DNA of 64,000 nt, taken from NCBI RefSeq assembly GCF_014109805.1, contig NZ_CP059400.1:1086001-1150000 (forward strand), written 5' to 3'. Below, one piece after another: positions 37,962 to 46,358 of the stretch; the stretch's first letter is position 1, and the number at the start of each line of letters is the position of its first letter. Under the pieces are notes generated by a model. That model was not told where the DNA came from and made no database searches. It saw nothing but the letters and a program-made list of their open reading frames with translations. A program made the position numbers and the translations under genes. The DNA comes from Legionella sp. PC1000. GTDB lineage: Bacteria; Pseudomonadota; Gammaproteobacteria; Legionellales; Legionellaceae.

Positions 37962-38852
37962 ATGCCACTTATTGTCAATTTATCAGCCATACATGCCTTG
38001 AAACCCATCAGCACCTGTGTTCGAGCATTTGAAGATATTTGCGATCGTTATTCTACTGGGTATTTCAGTTGTTGTTCCAGTTTCTTTCAATCATGGACAA
38101 ATTATGCTTGGCTTATGTATCAACTGGGTAGAAATGACTCTAAATTGATTCAGCCTTATCGCTTAGGCAAGCTCACCACAGAGCAGTTTCTGGAGCGTTT
38201 ATTGAAGATTTTTTCATTTCTTGAGGATGCAACTCCTGAAGAAGGGGAGATGGAGGAGTTAAAAGGCAAGCAGTTGTATTCCAATACTTTTGCAAGGATG
38301 CTTTTAGAAAATGCTTGGAATTCACAAGTTGAATGGGATGAGTCAAAGGCAGATTATCTCTCAGCATTAATTCATGAAGCGGAGGGAAGCGATTTAAATG
38401 CAGAAGTTTCACAAGCAGTTGAGTCTAAGCCTAAAAGAGATCCTATTTATTTCATTGCGAACACCAATGAATTGCATGTGTTACAGATTCTCAATATGTT
38501 GCGAAAAGCCTATCCATCCATTAAATTTTATCGAAATATTGATTTAAGTATTAAGGAAGACAAAGAGCCGGTTGAAATTGCTCCGGGCATATTTCTTTGT
38601 TTATCTTACCGTTACCAACTATTTAAAACACAAGAGGAAAACCAAACGGTTGATCCCAGCTCAACGATGTCGTTACTCAATTATTTGGTTACGAAACAAT
38701 TTACAGATGTACCTGTTTCAGAACTTCGTGTTATTAGCCAGCACCAAGAGGATTTGGTCGAAGCGCTACGCGTTGGTATTGATGCGGATCATATTTATCA
38801 GGCTAAAGATTATTTTGCAGTTCAAACAGCAAATATAAAGAAAATGAGTTAA
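37962..38852 (+). CDS. Uncharacterised protein, 296 aa, HAD-like C-terminal fold possible
   Basis: I do not recognise this protein. It has no signal peptide. The N-terminal half is helical with several Cys residues (YFSCCSSFFQSW). The second half has YFIANTNELHVLQILNMLRK, a long loop, and then SELRVISQHQEDLVEALRVG plus IDADHIYQAKDYF, which follow the rhythm of HAD motifs II and IV but lack their catalytic residues. It could be a degenerate HAD protein or effector. It ends four bases before the exported peptide deformylase gene on the same strand, so the two are likely co-transcribed. Confidence 0.65.
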   Translation: MPLIVNLSAIHALKPISTCVRAFEDICDRYSTGYFSCCSSFFQSWTNYAWLMYQLGRNDSKLIQPYRLGKLTTEQFLERLLKIFSFLEDATPEEGEMEELKGKQLYSNTFARMLLENAWNSQVEWDESKADYLSALIHEAEGSDLNAEVSQAVESKPKRDPIYFIANTNELHVLQILNMLRKAYPSIKFYRNIDLSIKEDKEPVEIAPGIFLCLSYRYQLFKTQEENQTVDPSSTMSLLNYLVTKQFTDVPVSELRVISQHQEDLVEALRVGIDADHIYQAKDYFAVQTANIKKMS

Positions 38853-38856
38853 ATCT

Positions 38857-39522
38857 ATGGATAAGGTGTGCTTGGGGCTCACATTATATTTTTTCTTACT
38901 AGGGAGTACCGCGAGTATGGCTATGGACATAGTAACTGTAGAACAACCTCAATACCGCCAGGTTCTAAAGAGCAAGGCTCAAGAAGTCCAGTTTCCTTTA
39001 AGCCAGGAAGATAAAGAGTTAATTGCTGCAATGAAGACGAAATTGCATGAACTGGGCGGGGTTGGCTTGGCCGCGCCCCAGGTAAACTGTGCAAAAAGAA
39101 TAATTGCTGTTTATATTCCCGAAGAAGCGACTTTATTGCGTGATAATGTTAAAAAGTTCTATCCTATGCATATTATGATTAATCCAAATTACGAACCGAT
39201 GGCAGCTTCTGGGATGCACCAAGATTTTGAAGGTTGCTATTCTGTTTCCAGCAAATCTGGGAAAGTTCCTCGTTATGAGCAAATCACGGTGAGTTATTAT
39301 GATGAGTCAGGCGATTTTCATCAACAAATTGAAGAAGGATTTTATGCTCGGGTTTTACAACATGAAATTGATCATTTAAATGGCTTTCTAATTATCGATC
39401 GACTTACTCCAGATTGCATACAAGGTACAGTGGAAGAAATGATGGCTTTACGACGAGAATCGTTACCTCCAGAGAAAAGAGCTCTCTTTGATCAGGCTAT
39501 GGCACGAAAGAATAAAAAATAA
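38857..39522 (+). CDS. Peptide deformylase paralogue with N-terminal signal sequence
   Basis: 221 residues containing all three deformylase motifs: GVGLAAPQV near residue 67, EGCYSV with metal ligand Cys127, and QHEIDHLNG with His169 and His173. Normal deformylases are cytoplasmic and start directly in the fold; this one begins MDKVCLGLTLYFFLLGSTAS, a hydrophobic signal-like stretch ending near ASMAM, with about 20 further residues before the fold. Tyr replaces the usual Leu/Glu after EGC. It could act on formylated peptides in the periplasm or outside the cell, for example host or bacterial fMet peptides; that is inference. The start is four bases from the previous stop. Confidence 0.82.
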   Translation: MDKVCLGLTLYFFLLGSTASMAMDIVTVEQPQYRQVLKSKAQEVQFPLSQEDKELIAAMKTKLHELGGVGLAAPQVNCAKRIIAVYIPEEATLLRDNVKKFYPMHIMINPNYEPMAASGMHQDFEGCYSVSSKSGKVPRYEQITVSYYDESGDFHQQIEEGFYARVLQHEIDHLNGFLIIDRLTPDCIQGTVEEMMALRRESLPPEKRALFDQAMARKNKK

Positions 39523-39538
39523 CCCTTTAAAGATTACC

Positions 39539-41395
39539 TTATATGAGTTTATCCGCATCATATTGAGGAGTGCTTTGTAATAGTTCAGCTAAATTTTGAG
39601 CAGTAAACTGAGCTTTTGCTTGTACATAACCCGCTTCAGCAATTTCTTTGTATTTTTTGAAATCCAGAATGCCGTATTGGTCTATTTTTAAAGTAATACC
39701 ATAATCTGCCATGGCCATCATTTTCGAAGTATTTTGATGAGAGCTTATGGTTAATAGCCTCAATACCAACTCACCTAGGTTAATAGGTAATATGGACTCT
39801 TTCCCCATAAATTTATTGTACAGCAGTTTCCAACCAGAAAGTGAATAGGGTAATGGTGTTAATTTAAATATGTTGTTAATGCTGATATTGGAAGCAATAA
39901 TTTTACTGCTATGAGAGTACTGTCTCATGATATTAGTAGGGATATTATTGAGTATCCCGCCATCAATCAGAAGTTTGTCATTAAAAGACACTGGCGGATA
40001 AATAAAAGGCAGGGATATGCTGGAGCGAATGGATTCCCATAATCGTCCTCTATCATGGACATATAAATTTTTGCTGATTAAATCTGTTGATACGCAAAAA
40101 TAGTTAAGCCATAAATCTTCGATTTGACTGTTTTCACCATAGAGCTCAATAAGACTGTCTGTGGCTCTTCTGCCTGTAGCAATCGCGATGTAGGGAAAGG
40201 TAAAGTCAATCTTGGCGCCTTTAATTAAATGCTCTTCCACATATTTCAAAACATCACTGGAGGAATATCCCATGGCAAAAGCAGCCGCGAGCATTGCCCC
40301 CATGCTTGTTCCGGCAATGTAATCTACAGGTATTCCTCGTTCTTCTAATAAGCGATAAACCCCTATATGGGCAAGACCTCGTGCTCCGCCGCCACTGAGT
40401 ACTAAGGAAATAGTATTGTCAGTAAGGATACGCATCATTCGAGAAGTACCTTCCTCTGTATTATTTCGAACATGGAAATGACTGTTGACAGAGGGCCGTT
40501 TTTCTAACCAGTTTTGCGTATTGTTTGGTGGGTTTGCAGTTTGATGAAGAAGTACTAATACGTTTCGTTTAATAAAATTACTCTGCATCGTTAAGATGTA
40601 ATTTTCTACCTCAGATAACGCAGGATCATGTTCTTCTGCGAGCGCTAAAAAAGCGAGCGAATCAGCTTGACGAACGCAAAATTTAGTCCAGCTTGTTATT
40701 GTTTCATCGGCTAGGTAGAAAATAAAGGAGTATTCTTTTTCTAGTTGGTTAATCCATAAAATCCCTTCATTACTCATATTTCCATTTACATCCAGCAGAT
40801 TTGTTTTATTTTCCAGATAACTGCTGTTTAATAAAAGAATTTTTTCTCCATAAGAGAAACGACGAATCATTTCTTGCAATTGAAATTCGAGGTCTTGTAT
40901 TGGTCTTACAGGGATTAGAGCAATGGATTTATCACGTGCAGCAGCGCTATGAATTCCCTGCAGTGAATTGGTTAGTCGTTGAATGGTGAATTGGGTTATT
41001 TTATTCAGTAGTTCAGGAAAAGTTTTGCACAATTTCAAAAAATTTTTTTTCGATAATTTTAATATAATGCTGTCGCGTAAGGTATAGACATTCGCAGAGC
41101 GTGGTAAATCAGATAAAAGAGCCATTTCGCCTATAATTGACCCTTCATGTAACTCGCCTTGAAACGTTATATTTCCTTCAATATCGGTTATCTGATAGTA
41201 AAGACGACCTTTAATTAAAATGTAAAGATCATTCATATTTTCCCCTTTTTTTATCAAAAGGGAATCACCGGTTCGAGACTCGATTTCCAAAACACGAGAA
41301 AGTTTTGCAAGGCATGCATCGCTCATAAACCTAAAAGGCTCATGCTGTTTAATGAATTCAAAAATTTCTTTGGGTGTAAGTAAGGGTTGATCCAT
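39539..41395 (-). CDS. Patatin-like phospholipase with cyclic-nucleotide-binding domain
   Basis: 618 residues. The N-terminal part (about 10-140) is a cNMP-binding fold: GDSLLIKKGENMNDLYILIKG and GSIIGEMALLSDLPRSANVY, the latter with the phosphate-cassette Glu and Arg. The C-terminal part (about 325-540) is patatin-like: LVLSGGGARGLAHIGVYRLL (oxyanion loop), GTSMGAMLAA (Ser nucleophile) and LLIDGGILNNIP (catalytic Asp). This matches the neuropathy-target-esterase/RssA design, a lysophospholipase gated by a nucleotide. There are no strong membrane anchors. It converges with the deformylase gene, 16 bases away. Confidence 0.88.
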   Translation of the reverse strand: MDQPLLTPKEIFEFIKQHEPFRFMSDACLAKLSRVLEIESRTGDSLLIKKGENMNDLYILIKGRLYYQITDIEGNITFQGELHEGSIIGEMALLSDLPRSANVYTLRDSIILKLSKKNFLKLCKTFPELLNKITQFTIQRLTNSLQGIHSAAARDKSIALIPVRPIQDLEFQLQEMIRRFSYGEKILLLNSSYLENKTNLLDVNGNMSNEGILWINQLEKEYSFIFYLADETITSWTKFCVRQADSLAFLALAEEHDPALSEVENYILTMQSNFIKRNVLVLLHQTANPPNNTQNWLEKRPSVNSHFHVRNNTEEGTSRMMRILTDNTISLVLSGGGARGLAHIGVYRLLEERGIPVDYIAGTSMGAMLAAAFAMGYSSSDVLKYVEEHLIKGAKIDFTFPYIAIATGRRATDSLIELYGENSQIEDLWLNYFCVSTDLISKNLYVHDRGRLWESIRSSISLPFIYPPVSFNDKLLIDGGILNNIPTNIMRQYSHSSKIIASNISINNIFKLTPLPYSLSGWKLLYNKFMGKESILPINLGELVLRLLTISSHQNTSKMMAMADYGITLKIDQYGILDFKKYKEIAEAGYVQAKAQFTAQNLAELLQSTPQYDADKLI

Positions 41396-41538
41396 ATTTT
41401 ATTGTTAATCAAGATTAAATTAATTATTTCTATTATAGACTTTGTTTTGGGAGTAGGGATGAGTGGAGGCCGCTTATTGCCGTTATTCCTGCGATTTGGC
41501 TAAACACTAAGGAAAACCATTATTTTTCAAAGGTGAAC

Positions 41539-41568
41539 TTGACAAAATTAAATATAAATTTCTAAAAT
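41539..41568 (+). promoter_or_regulatory. Likely promoter of the bufferin cassette
   Basis: TTGACA at 41539-41544 and TAAAAT at 41563-41568, separated by 18 bases, fit a sigma-70 promoter 65 bases before the precursor ATG. No metal-regulator operator was recognised. Confidence 0.5.
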
Positions 41569-41632
41569 GCGAAGGGCTAAATTATATTTTGCCTTATAGC
41601 TATATTTAACTAACTCTAAAAGGAATTTAGTA

Positions 41633-41884
41633 ATGAACAAATTACAATTAACAGGCGTTGCTCTTGCAATGGGTGCTGCTTCTATGTTTGCTTTGACCCC
41701 TGCTTTTGCTGCTGATACTTCTGCTGGCATGGTAAAATGCCAAGGTGGTAATGCATGTAAAGGACAAGGCGCTTGCAAAACTGCAGATAACGCTTGTAAA
41801 GGCCAAAACGCTTGTAAAGGCAAAGGTGTGGCTGAAATGTCTCAAGAAGACTGCCAAAAAGCTGGTGGTACTGTTGTTCAATAA
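41633..41884 (+). CDS. bufA: BufA2-type bufferin precursor (MNIO-modified RiPP metallophore)
   Basis: 83 residues: a signal peptide (1-26, ending TPAFA) and a small core with six Cys at 36, 42, 48, 55, 61 and 74, arranged around NACKGQGAC and NACKGQNACKGKG, and ending MSQEDCQKAGG. This is the layout of BufA2-type bufferins, secreted peptides whose Cys residues are oxidised to thiooxazole-type rings by a DUF692 (MNIO) enzyme and which bind copper. The maturase and DUF2063 partner genes follow directly. AAGGA eight bases before the ATG is a strong site. The core is a periplasmic metal buffer by family; the exact modified residues cannot be read from sequence. Confidence 0.85.
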   Translation: MNKLQLTGVALAMGAASMFALTPAFAADTSAGMVKCQGGNACKGQGACKTADNACKGQNACKGKGVAEMSQEDCQKAGGTVVQ

Positions 41885-41908
41885 ATTTCATCTGAATTTC
41901 GCGTAACT

Positions 41909-41930
41909 CCAGGCATGTTTGCATGCCTGG
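41909..41930 (+). terminator. Hairpin between bufferin precursor and maturase genes
   Basis: CCAGGCATG-TTTG-CATGCCTGG, a perfect 9-bp stem with a four-base loop, followed by TTTCACATTTTT. It lies 24 bases after the precursor stop and is probably an attenuator that lets only part of the transcripts reach bufB and bufC, and may also protect the precursor mRNA 3' end. Confidence 0.6.
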
Positions 41931-41955
41931 TTTCACATTTTTCCCCGGACTGAAT

Positions 41956-42819
41956 ATGGATATCCCAAAGTATAAAGTAACTGAAAAAATGCCTTTTTTA
42001 GGTTTTGGATTGGGATTACGACCTGATTATTATGAAGAAATCTTAGAACAAAAACCCAACTTGGATTGGTTGGAGATACTCACCGAAAATTACATGGTTC
42101 CAGGCGGCAAACCACTTTATTATCTTGATCAAATACGAGCCCACTATCCTGTAGTGATGCATGGGGTGTCTCTTTCATTAGGAAGCACAGATGCTCTAGA
42201 TCGAGACTATTTAAATCAGTTAAACGCTTTGGTCGCTCGTGTCGAGCCAGTATGGGTTTCTGATCATTTATGCTGGACTGGGGTTAACGGCATTAATGCC
42301 CATGATTTGTTACCCGTTCCCTATACACGTGAAACTGTAAACCACATTGCATCACGAATTCAGCAAGTACAGGATTTTTTAGGACGTCCCATTTTAATTG
42401 AAAATGTTTCCAGTTATCTTACTTACAAACAATCTGAAATGACTGAATGGGAGTTTATCCAGGAAATTGTAAAACAAGCGGATTGTTATATTTTATTAGA
42501 CATAAATAATATTTATGTGAGTTCTGTAAATCATCAGTTTAATCCTATAGATTATATTATGGCCATGCCCGCTGAGCGTGTAGCCCAAATTCATTTAGCT
42601 GGTCATTCAAATCATGGAAATTACATTATTGATACGCATGATGCACCAGTAATTCAACCTGTTTGGGATCTTTACGCTGCAGCATTACAACGTTTGGGAC
42701 CAATATCATCTATGATTGAACGGGATGACAATATGCCTCCTTTCTCAGAGTTGCTCGCAGAAATCAATCGCGCACGGCGAATTGCGGAATCAATATTGGT
42801 TGAAGAGGTATTTGTATGA
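41956..42819 (+). CDS. bufB: MNIO (DUF692) bufferin maturase
   Basis: 287 residues of the multinuclear non-haem iron oxidase family (TIM barrel related to MbnB). Seen: GFGLGLRPDYYEEILE near residue 15, DWLEILTENYM near 35, VMHGVSLSLGS near 65, VSDHLCWTG near 105, LIENVSSYL near 145, LLDINNIYVSSVNH near 180, QIHLAGHSNHGNYIIDTHD near 210 and MIERDDNMPP near 250. These supply the His, Asp and Glu ligands of the iron cluster. An ATG at 41923 lies inside the hairpin, so 41956 is the better start. It overlaps bufC by four bases (ATGA). Confidence 0.88.
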   Translation: MDIPKYKVTEKMPFLGFGLGLRPDYYEEILEQKPNLDWLEILTENYMVPGGKPLYYLDQIRAHYPVVMHGVSLSLGSTDALDRDYLNQLNALVARVEPVWVSDHLCWTGVNGINAHDLLPVPYTRETVNHIASRIQQVQDFLGRPILIENVSSYLTYKQSEMTEWEFIQEIVKQADCYILLDINNIYVSSVNHQFNPIDYIMAMPAERVAQIHLAGHSNHGNYIIDTHDAPVIQPVWDLYAAALQRLGPISSMIERDDNMPPFSELLAEINRARRIAESILVEEVFV

Positions 42820-43598
42820 TCACGCTTTCTCAGTTACAAGATCAGTTTCAAAAATTTTTATTATCAGGGCACGCTGCGATTCATGGATCTATAGTACAAA
42901 CCGATTTGGTATCAGTGGATATTCGTTTAGGCATTTATCGTGATGCTTATAAACTTCGGCTTATTGAAAGTTTGAGTACTAATTTCCCGGCGTTGTATGC
43001 TTATTTAGGAACTGAAGAATTTAATAAGTTAGCAACTTATTACCTTGATGCTCATCCTTCTTATTATCGATCCATTCGTTGGTTTGGTGATTTATTACCA
43101 GATTTCATTAAACATAATTATCCACAATATCCGTATTTATATGAGCTTGCTGATTTTGAGTGGAAAATGGGTTTGGCATTTGATGCTGCTGATGAACAGA
43201 TAGTACGAGTTGAGGATATGGCAGTTATTCCACCTGAGGCTTGGCCCAATCTTCAATTTGTTCTCCACCCATCACTGCAGCGAGCCAATTATTTGGGAAA
43301 TACAATTCCTCTTTGGCAGGCTTTAACTCACGAACGAGAGCTTCCGGAATTGCAACAAAACTCAATACCTACATCCTGGGTTTTATGGCGCTCACCAGAA
43401 TATATAATTCAATTTTATAGCTTGTCTGATGAAGAAGGTTGGGCTTTAGACAACTTAACACAAAGACTGTCTTTTGGTGCACTTTGCGAAGGGCTTTGTC
43501 AGTGGATAAAGCCGGAAGAGGTGGGGATGAAGGCTGCTTCTTTTCTCAAAGGTTGGATTCAAAATGGTATGCTATCGCAATTATTGATTGCCGATTAG
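42816..43598 (+). CDS. bufC: DUF2063 (HvfC/BufC-type) partner of the MNIO maturase
   Basis: 260 residues. The N-terminal 95 residues match DUF2063: LSQLQDQFQKFLLSG, then VDIRLGIYRDAYKLRLIESL, TNFPALYAYLGTEEFNKLA and YLDAHPSYYRSIRWFGDLLP. In this family the domain is thought to bind the precursor and deliver it to the MNIO enzyme. The C-terminal half (about 120-260) is a variable winged-helix-like domain. Translation is coupled to bufB. No exporter or DoxX-type fourth gene follows, so the cassette is the minimal three-gene form. Confidence 0.87.
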   Translation: MITLSQLQDQFQKFLLSGHAAIHGSIVQTDLVSVDIRLGIYRDAYKLRLIESLSTNFPALYAYLGTEEFNKLATYYLDAHPSYYRSIRWFGDLLPDFIKHNYPQYPYLYELADFEWKMGLAFDAADEQIVRVEDMAVIPPEAWPNLQFVLHPSLQRANYLGNTIPLWQALTHERELPELQQNSIPTSWVLWRSPEYIIQFYSLSDEEGWALDNLTQRLSFGALCEGLCQWIKPEEVGMKAASFLKGWIQNGMLSQLLIAD

Positions 43599-43674
43599 TT
43601 GCTTTTTTCAAATAAATACTTCCTATTGCGAGTTAAATTCTCTCGTAGCATAATATGTGAACATTTTTGTTTTA

Positions 43675-43822
43675 GACCTCTTTGGAAACTCGCTGGAGAG
43701 GGGAGTTGCGAGGAGACATGGAGCGTCGCAAAACTGGAGTGTACACGCAAGCAAGTACATGAGGATTCGAGCACCGTATCGACGAAGCAAGACGTCGCTA
43801 CAGTAGAGTTTCCGAAGAGGTC
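43675..43822. repeat. Long inverted-repeat intergenic element
   Basis: GACCTCTTTGGAAACTC at the left and GAGTTTCCGAAGAGGTC at the right pair with one mismatch and enclose about 114 bases of GC-richer sequence. It lies between bufC and the OTU-like gene. A frame at 43599-43898 runs through it but has no coding character. Confidence 0.7.
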
Positions 43823-43855
43823 AAATTCTATAAAGTGCAACCGGGGAGCATATCA

Positions 43856-45421
43856 ATGTCTGGAACCAAAATTGAAATGGACAAGGGACCATCCATGACT
43901 TATCCGAGCTCCGAAGTCTCCGATGATACTCTTACTGTGGAAGTGCAAGAAAGGATAATCGATAATCCAGGTGGTGGTGATTGCGGATTTTATGCTTTTG
44001 CTATAGGTTTAATCGATATTATTCAAAAAGAGCATGCACTTACCGGAACAAGCAAAACTTATGATCAATGGAAGATCCAAAGTCGTTATCACATCAGTTT
44101 TCAAGAGATTCTTGGCATTGATTTAAATGAATTATATCATTCACGTGGAAATTATAGGAAAGAACTCCAAGAGCTCCTGTTCAAGTTACAAATGTCTTTA
44201 CGAACTATTGCCTGTAATATCTATAAAGACGAACCCATTAACAGAATAATAACAGAAGCCGTATTAAAAGATGGGCGAGCCAATATTGAAGCCACTCCAA
44301 TATTTTGTAAGTTCATGGAATTGGTAGATTTTTTCTTAGGAAAAGGCGATTCACTTGCCAAGATAAGCCAGTTTAACGAATTAGCTTTTTCTCGTGAAGT
44401 CCAGGAGTTGGCAATAGAAACTGCTCAATCGCTAGTACCACTGATAACAGATAAAAGCGAGAAGGAAGCAAAAAGAATACAAAATACTCATGTCAAAGAG
44501 GCATTACTAAAAGACGTAGTAGTGGACAGGAAAGCAAATCCGGATTCAGTTATTTTAAAAGGCGTTGAAAAGATTAAAGAAAAAGGAAGATGGGCAACTC
44601 ATTATGACTTGAAAGAAATTGCAGATCAACTTCATGTAAATCTCCATGTAGTCGGTAAGGTGAATGGACGTGATAAACCTTCTTACCCTGTGATTACCTT
44701 ATATAACGAGAGTAACATCCATTGGACTACAAAAGCGACAATAGTTAAAAAAATGTCAAAAGCTTTAGCAAAGCCCACTAAACTCCTTGAGGTCAGTTCG
44801 CTACCCGGTTTAAGCAGTAAGAAAATAATTGAGTTAGAAACAGAACCTAAGCCACTTAAAAAAGATACTGTTACAAAAAAATCACCTATCCAAGATCAAA
44901 ATTTCCAAAAAACAGAAGTAGGTACGCAAAAGAAAACTCAACCTCAAGTAATGAAGAGACAGCCTCAATACTCTATTTATAACCAAACTCTTTTTAATCA
45001 CAGTGATGAGATACCTTTAACGTCAATGAGTTCAAAGGAAGATCAAAAAGAATTAAATCGATTAATTCATATAGTCCATCGAGCAGTAATAGCATATTGT
45101 ACCTATAGTGATGGAATTATTTTTTCACTTTTTCACAGACATGGCGCATCCGGGAGGACAAGAGCCAGTAAGTTTGATGAACAGCTTTCCTTAGTTGAAG
45201 ACCTTGAGCAGGCCAAGAATATGTTAATGGATTTTCTAGAAGATAGTAAAAACGGCAATACTCATCCTCATTCATTCAGGACTATGTTATTACAAGGGTT
45301 ATTAGCTGCAAATGACCCGCATCATAAAAAAGATTTAAAATATGTTTCTAAAAATTATTCAGTACTTTTAGAGGAGTTTCAAGAGGAGTTAATTCCTGAT
45401 GAACTGGTAATTTCTTTGTAA
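43856..45421 (+). CDS. OTU-like cysteine protease, deubiquitinase effector candidate
   Basis: 521 residues. The OTU Cys loop is seen as NPGGGDCGFYAFAIG (Asp42, Cys43), and the matching His in YNESNIHWTTK is His289, both in the typical sequence setting of the clan. About 245 residues separate them, far more than in human OTUs, because of a helical insert between residues 75 and 230; the known Legionella OTU deubiquitinases (LotA, LotB, LotC) also carry an extended helical lobe. The C-terminal 220 residues are a Lys/Gln-rich linker and a helical domain. GGGGAG eight bases upstream fixes the ATG at 43856. Ubiquitin-directed activity is inferred from these motifs. Confidence 0.78.
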   Translation: MSGTKIEMDKGPSMTYPSSEVSDDTLTVEVQERIIDNPGGGDCGFYAFAIGLIDIIQKEHALTGTSKTYDQWKIQSRYHISFQEILGIDLNELYHSRGNYRKELQELLFKLQMSLRTIACNIYKDEPINRIITEAVLKDGRANIEATPIFCKFMELVDFFLGKGDSLAKISQFNELAFSREVQELAIETAQSLVPLITDKSEKEAKRIQNTHVKEALLKDVVVDRKANPDSVILKGVEKIKEKGRWATHYDLKEIADQLHVNLHVVGKVNGRDKPSYPVITLYNESNIHWTTKATIVKKMSKALAKPTKLLEVSSLPGLSSKKIIELETEPKPLKKDTVTKKSPIQDQNFQKTEVGTQKKTQPQVMKRQPQYSIYNQTLFNHSDEIPLTSMSSKEDQKELNRLIHIVHRAVIAYCTYSDGIIFSLFHRHGASGRTRASKFDEQLSLVEDLEQAKNMLMDFLEDSKNGNTHPHSFRTMLLQGLLAANDPHHKKDLKYVSKNYSVLLEEFQEELIPDELVISL

Positions 45422-45518
45422 GCGTCCACGCTGGAACGCCATATTTTGTTCGTTCAACCTCAGCGCAAATCTGACGTTCTACTAAGAGTCACAAATACCT
45501 TATGAAGTAAGGCGGCAT

Positions 45519-46169
45519 TTATTCATCTGAGTAGGCTCGTTTTCGACTTAATAAAGCAAGAAGGGGGGGTAATATTGAAATAAAAATGATCCCGTAAATT
45601 ACTACAGTGAAATTTTCTTTGACTAATGGAATGGAGCCGAGAAAATAACCTAAGCTCAACAAGCTGACGATCCATATTAAGGCACTAATCAAATTGTATA
45701 ATGAGAAATGAACAATTCGCATTGTCCCTATACCTGCAACAAAAGGTGCAAAAGTACGTATGATTGGAAGAAAACGTGCAAAAATTATCGTTTTACCTCC
45801 ATGTTTTTCATAAAATGCATGGGTTTCCTCTAAGTGTTTTCTATTAAGCAGCCAGGATTTATCGGTAGAAAAAATACGAGGACCTAGTAAACGACCAATC
45901 AAGAAATTGATTTGATTTCCCAAAACTGAGGCAAGAAAAAGCAGCAGCAACAAAATTGAAATATTTAATGGGTTCCCAGGTTGCGCTGCGATACTGCCTG
46001 CAGCAAAAAGTAACGAGTCTCCCGGTAAAAAAGGGGTCACAACAAGTCCGGTTTCGCAGAAAATCACTGCAAATAAAAGCAAATAAGTCCAAAATCCATA
46101 GTTTGAAACAATGGCATTTAGATAAACATCAATATGAATAATATAATCAAAAATAGTGTTTAAAAGCAT
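45519..46169 (-). CDS. DedA family inner-membrane protein
   Basis: 216 residues with about five hydrophobic segments. Family motifs are seen: ETGLVVTPFLPGDSLLFAAG near residue 40 and FARFLPIIRTFAPFVAGIGT near 125, with the conserved Arg and Pro residues of the re-entrant loops, followed by a C-terminal basic tail. DedA proteins are undecaprenyl-phosphate or phospholipid flippases needed for envelope integrity and membrane potential. It converges with the OTU-like gene. Confidence 0.92.
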   Translation of the reverse strand: MLLNTIFDYIIHIDVYLNAIVSNYGFWTYLLLFAVIFCETGLVVTPFLPGDSLLFAAGSIAAQPGNPLNISILLLLLFLASVLGNQINFLIGRLLGPRIFSTDKSWLLNRKHLEETHAFYEKHGGKTIIFARFLPIIRTFAPFVAGIGTMRIVHFSLYNLISALIWIVSLLSLGYFLGSIPLVKENFTVVIYGIIFISILPPLLALLSRKRAYSDE

Positions 46170-46298
46170 TTTATATTGAAATTGGATTAAATAAAGTAAA
46201 TATTCTTACATACTTATTTCTTAATTAATATAAATTTTATATCTCCAGCGTGCCTGCTTTTGCTATTCTTATAGAATAGACCAATACAAGGAGTATGT

Positions 46299-46358
46299 AT
46301 GGCTCAGAAGAATGGAATATGGAAAAAACAAAAAACGATTAAGAAATTAAATTCATGA
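46299..46358 (+). CDS. Coupled 19-residue lysine-rich leader peptide
   Basis: MAQKNGIWKKQKTIKKLNS, preceded by AAGGAG with ideal spacing. Its TGA overlaps the ATG of the following VOC gene, which has no good ribosome-binding site of its own. It may serve only to couple translation or act as a regulatory leader. Too short to be certain. Confidence 0.4.
   Translation: MAQKNGIWKKQKTIKKLNS

Noticed and set aside
41548..41936. Three minus-strand frames opposite the bufferin precursor
   Set aside because: They mirror the Cys/Lys-rich repeat codons of the precursor; the sense strand has the signal peptide, ribosome-binding site and operon context.
43599..43898. Plus-strand frame of 99 codons between bufC and the OTU-like gene
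   Set aside because: It runs through a long inverted-repeat element and overlaps the OTU-like start; no ribosome-binding site or domain.
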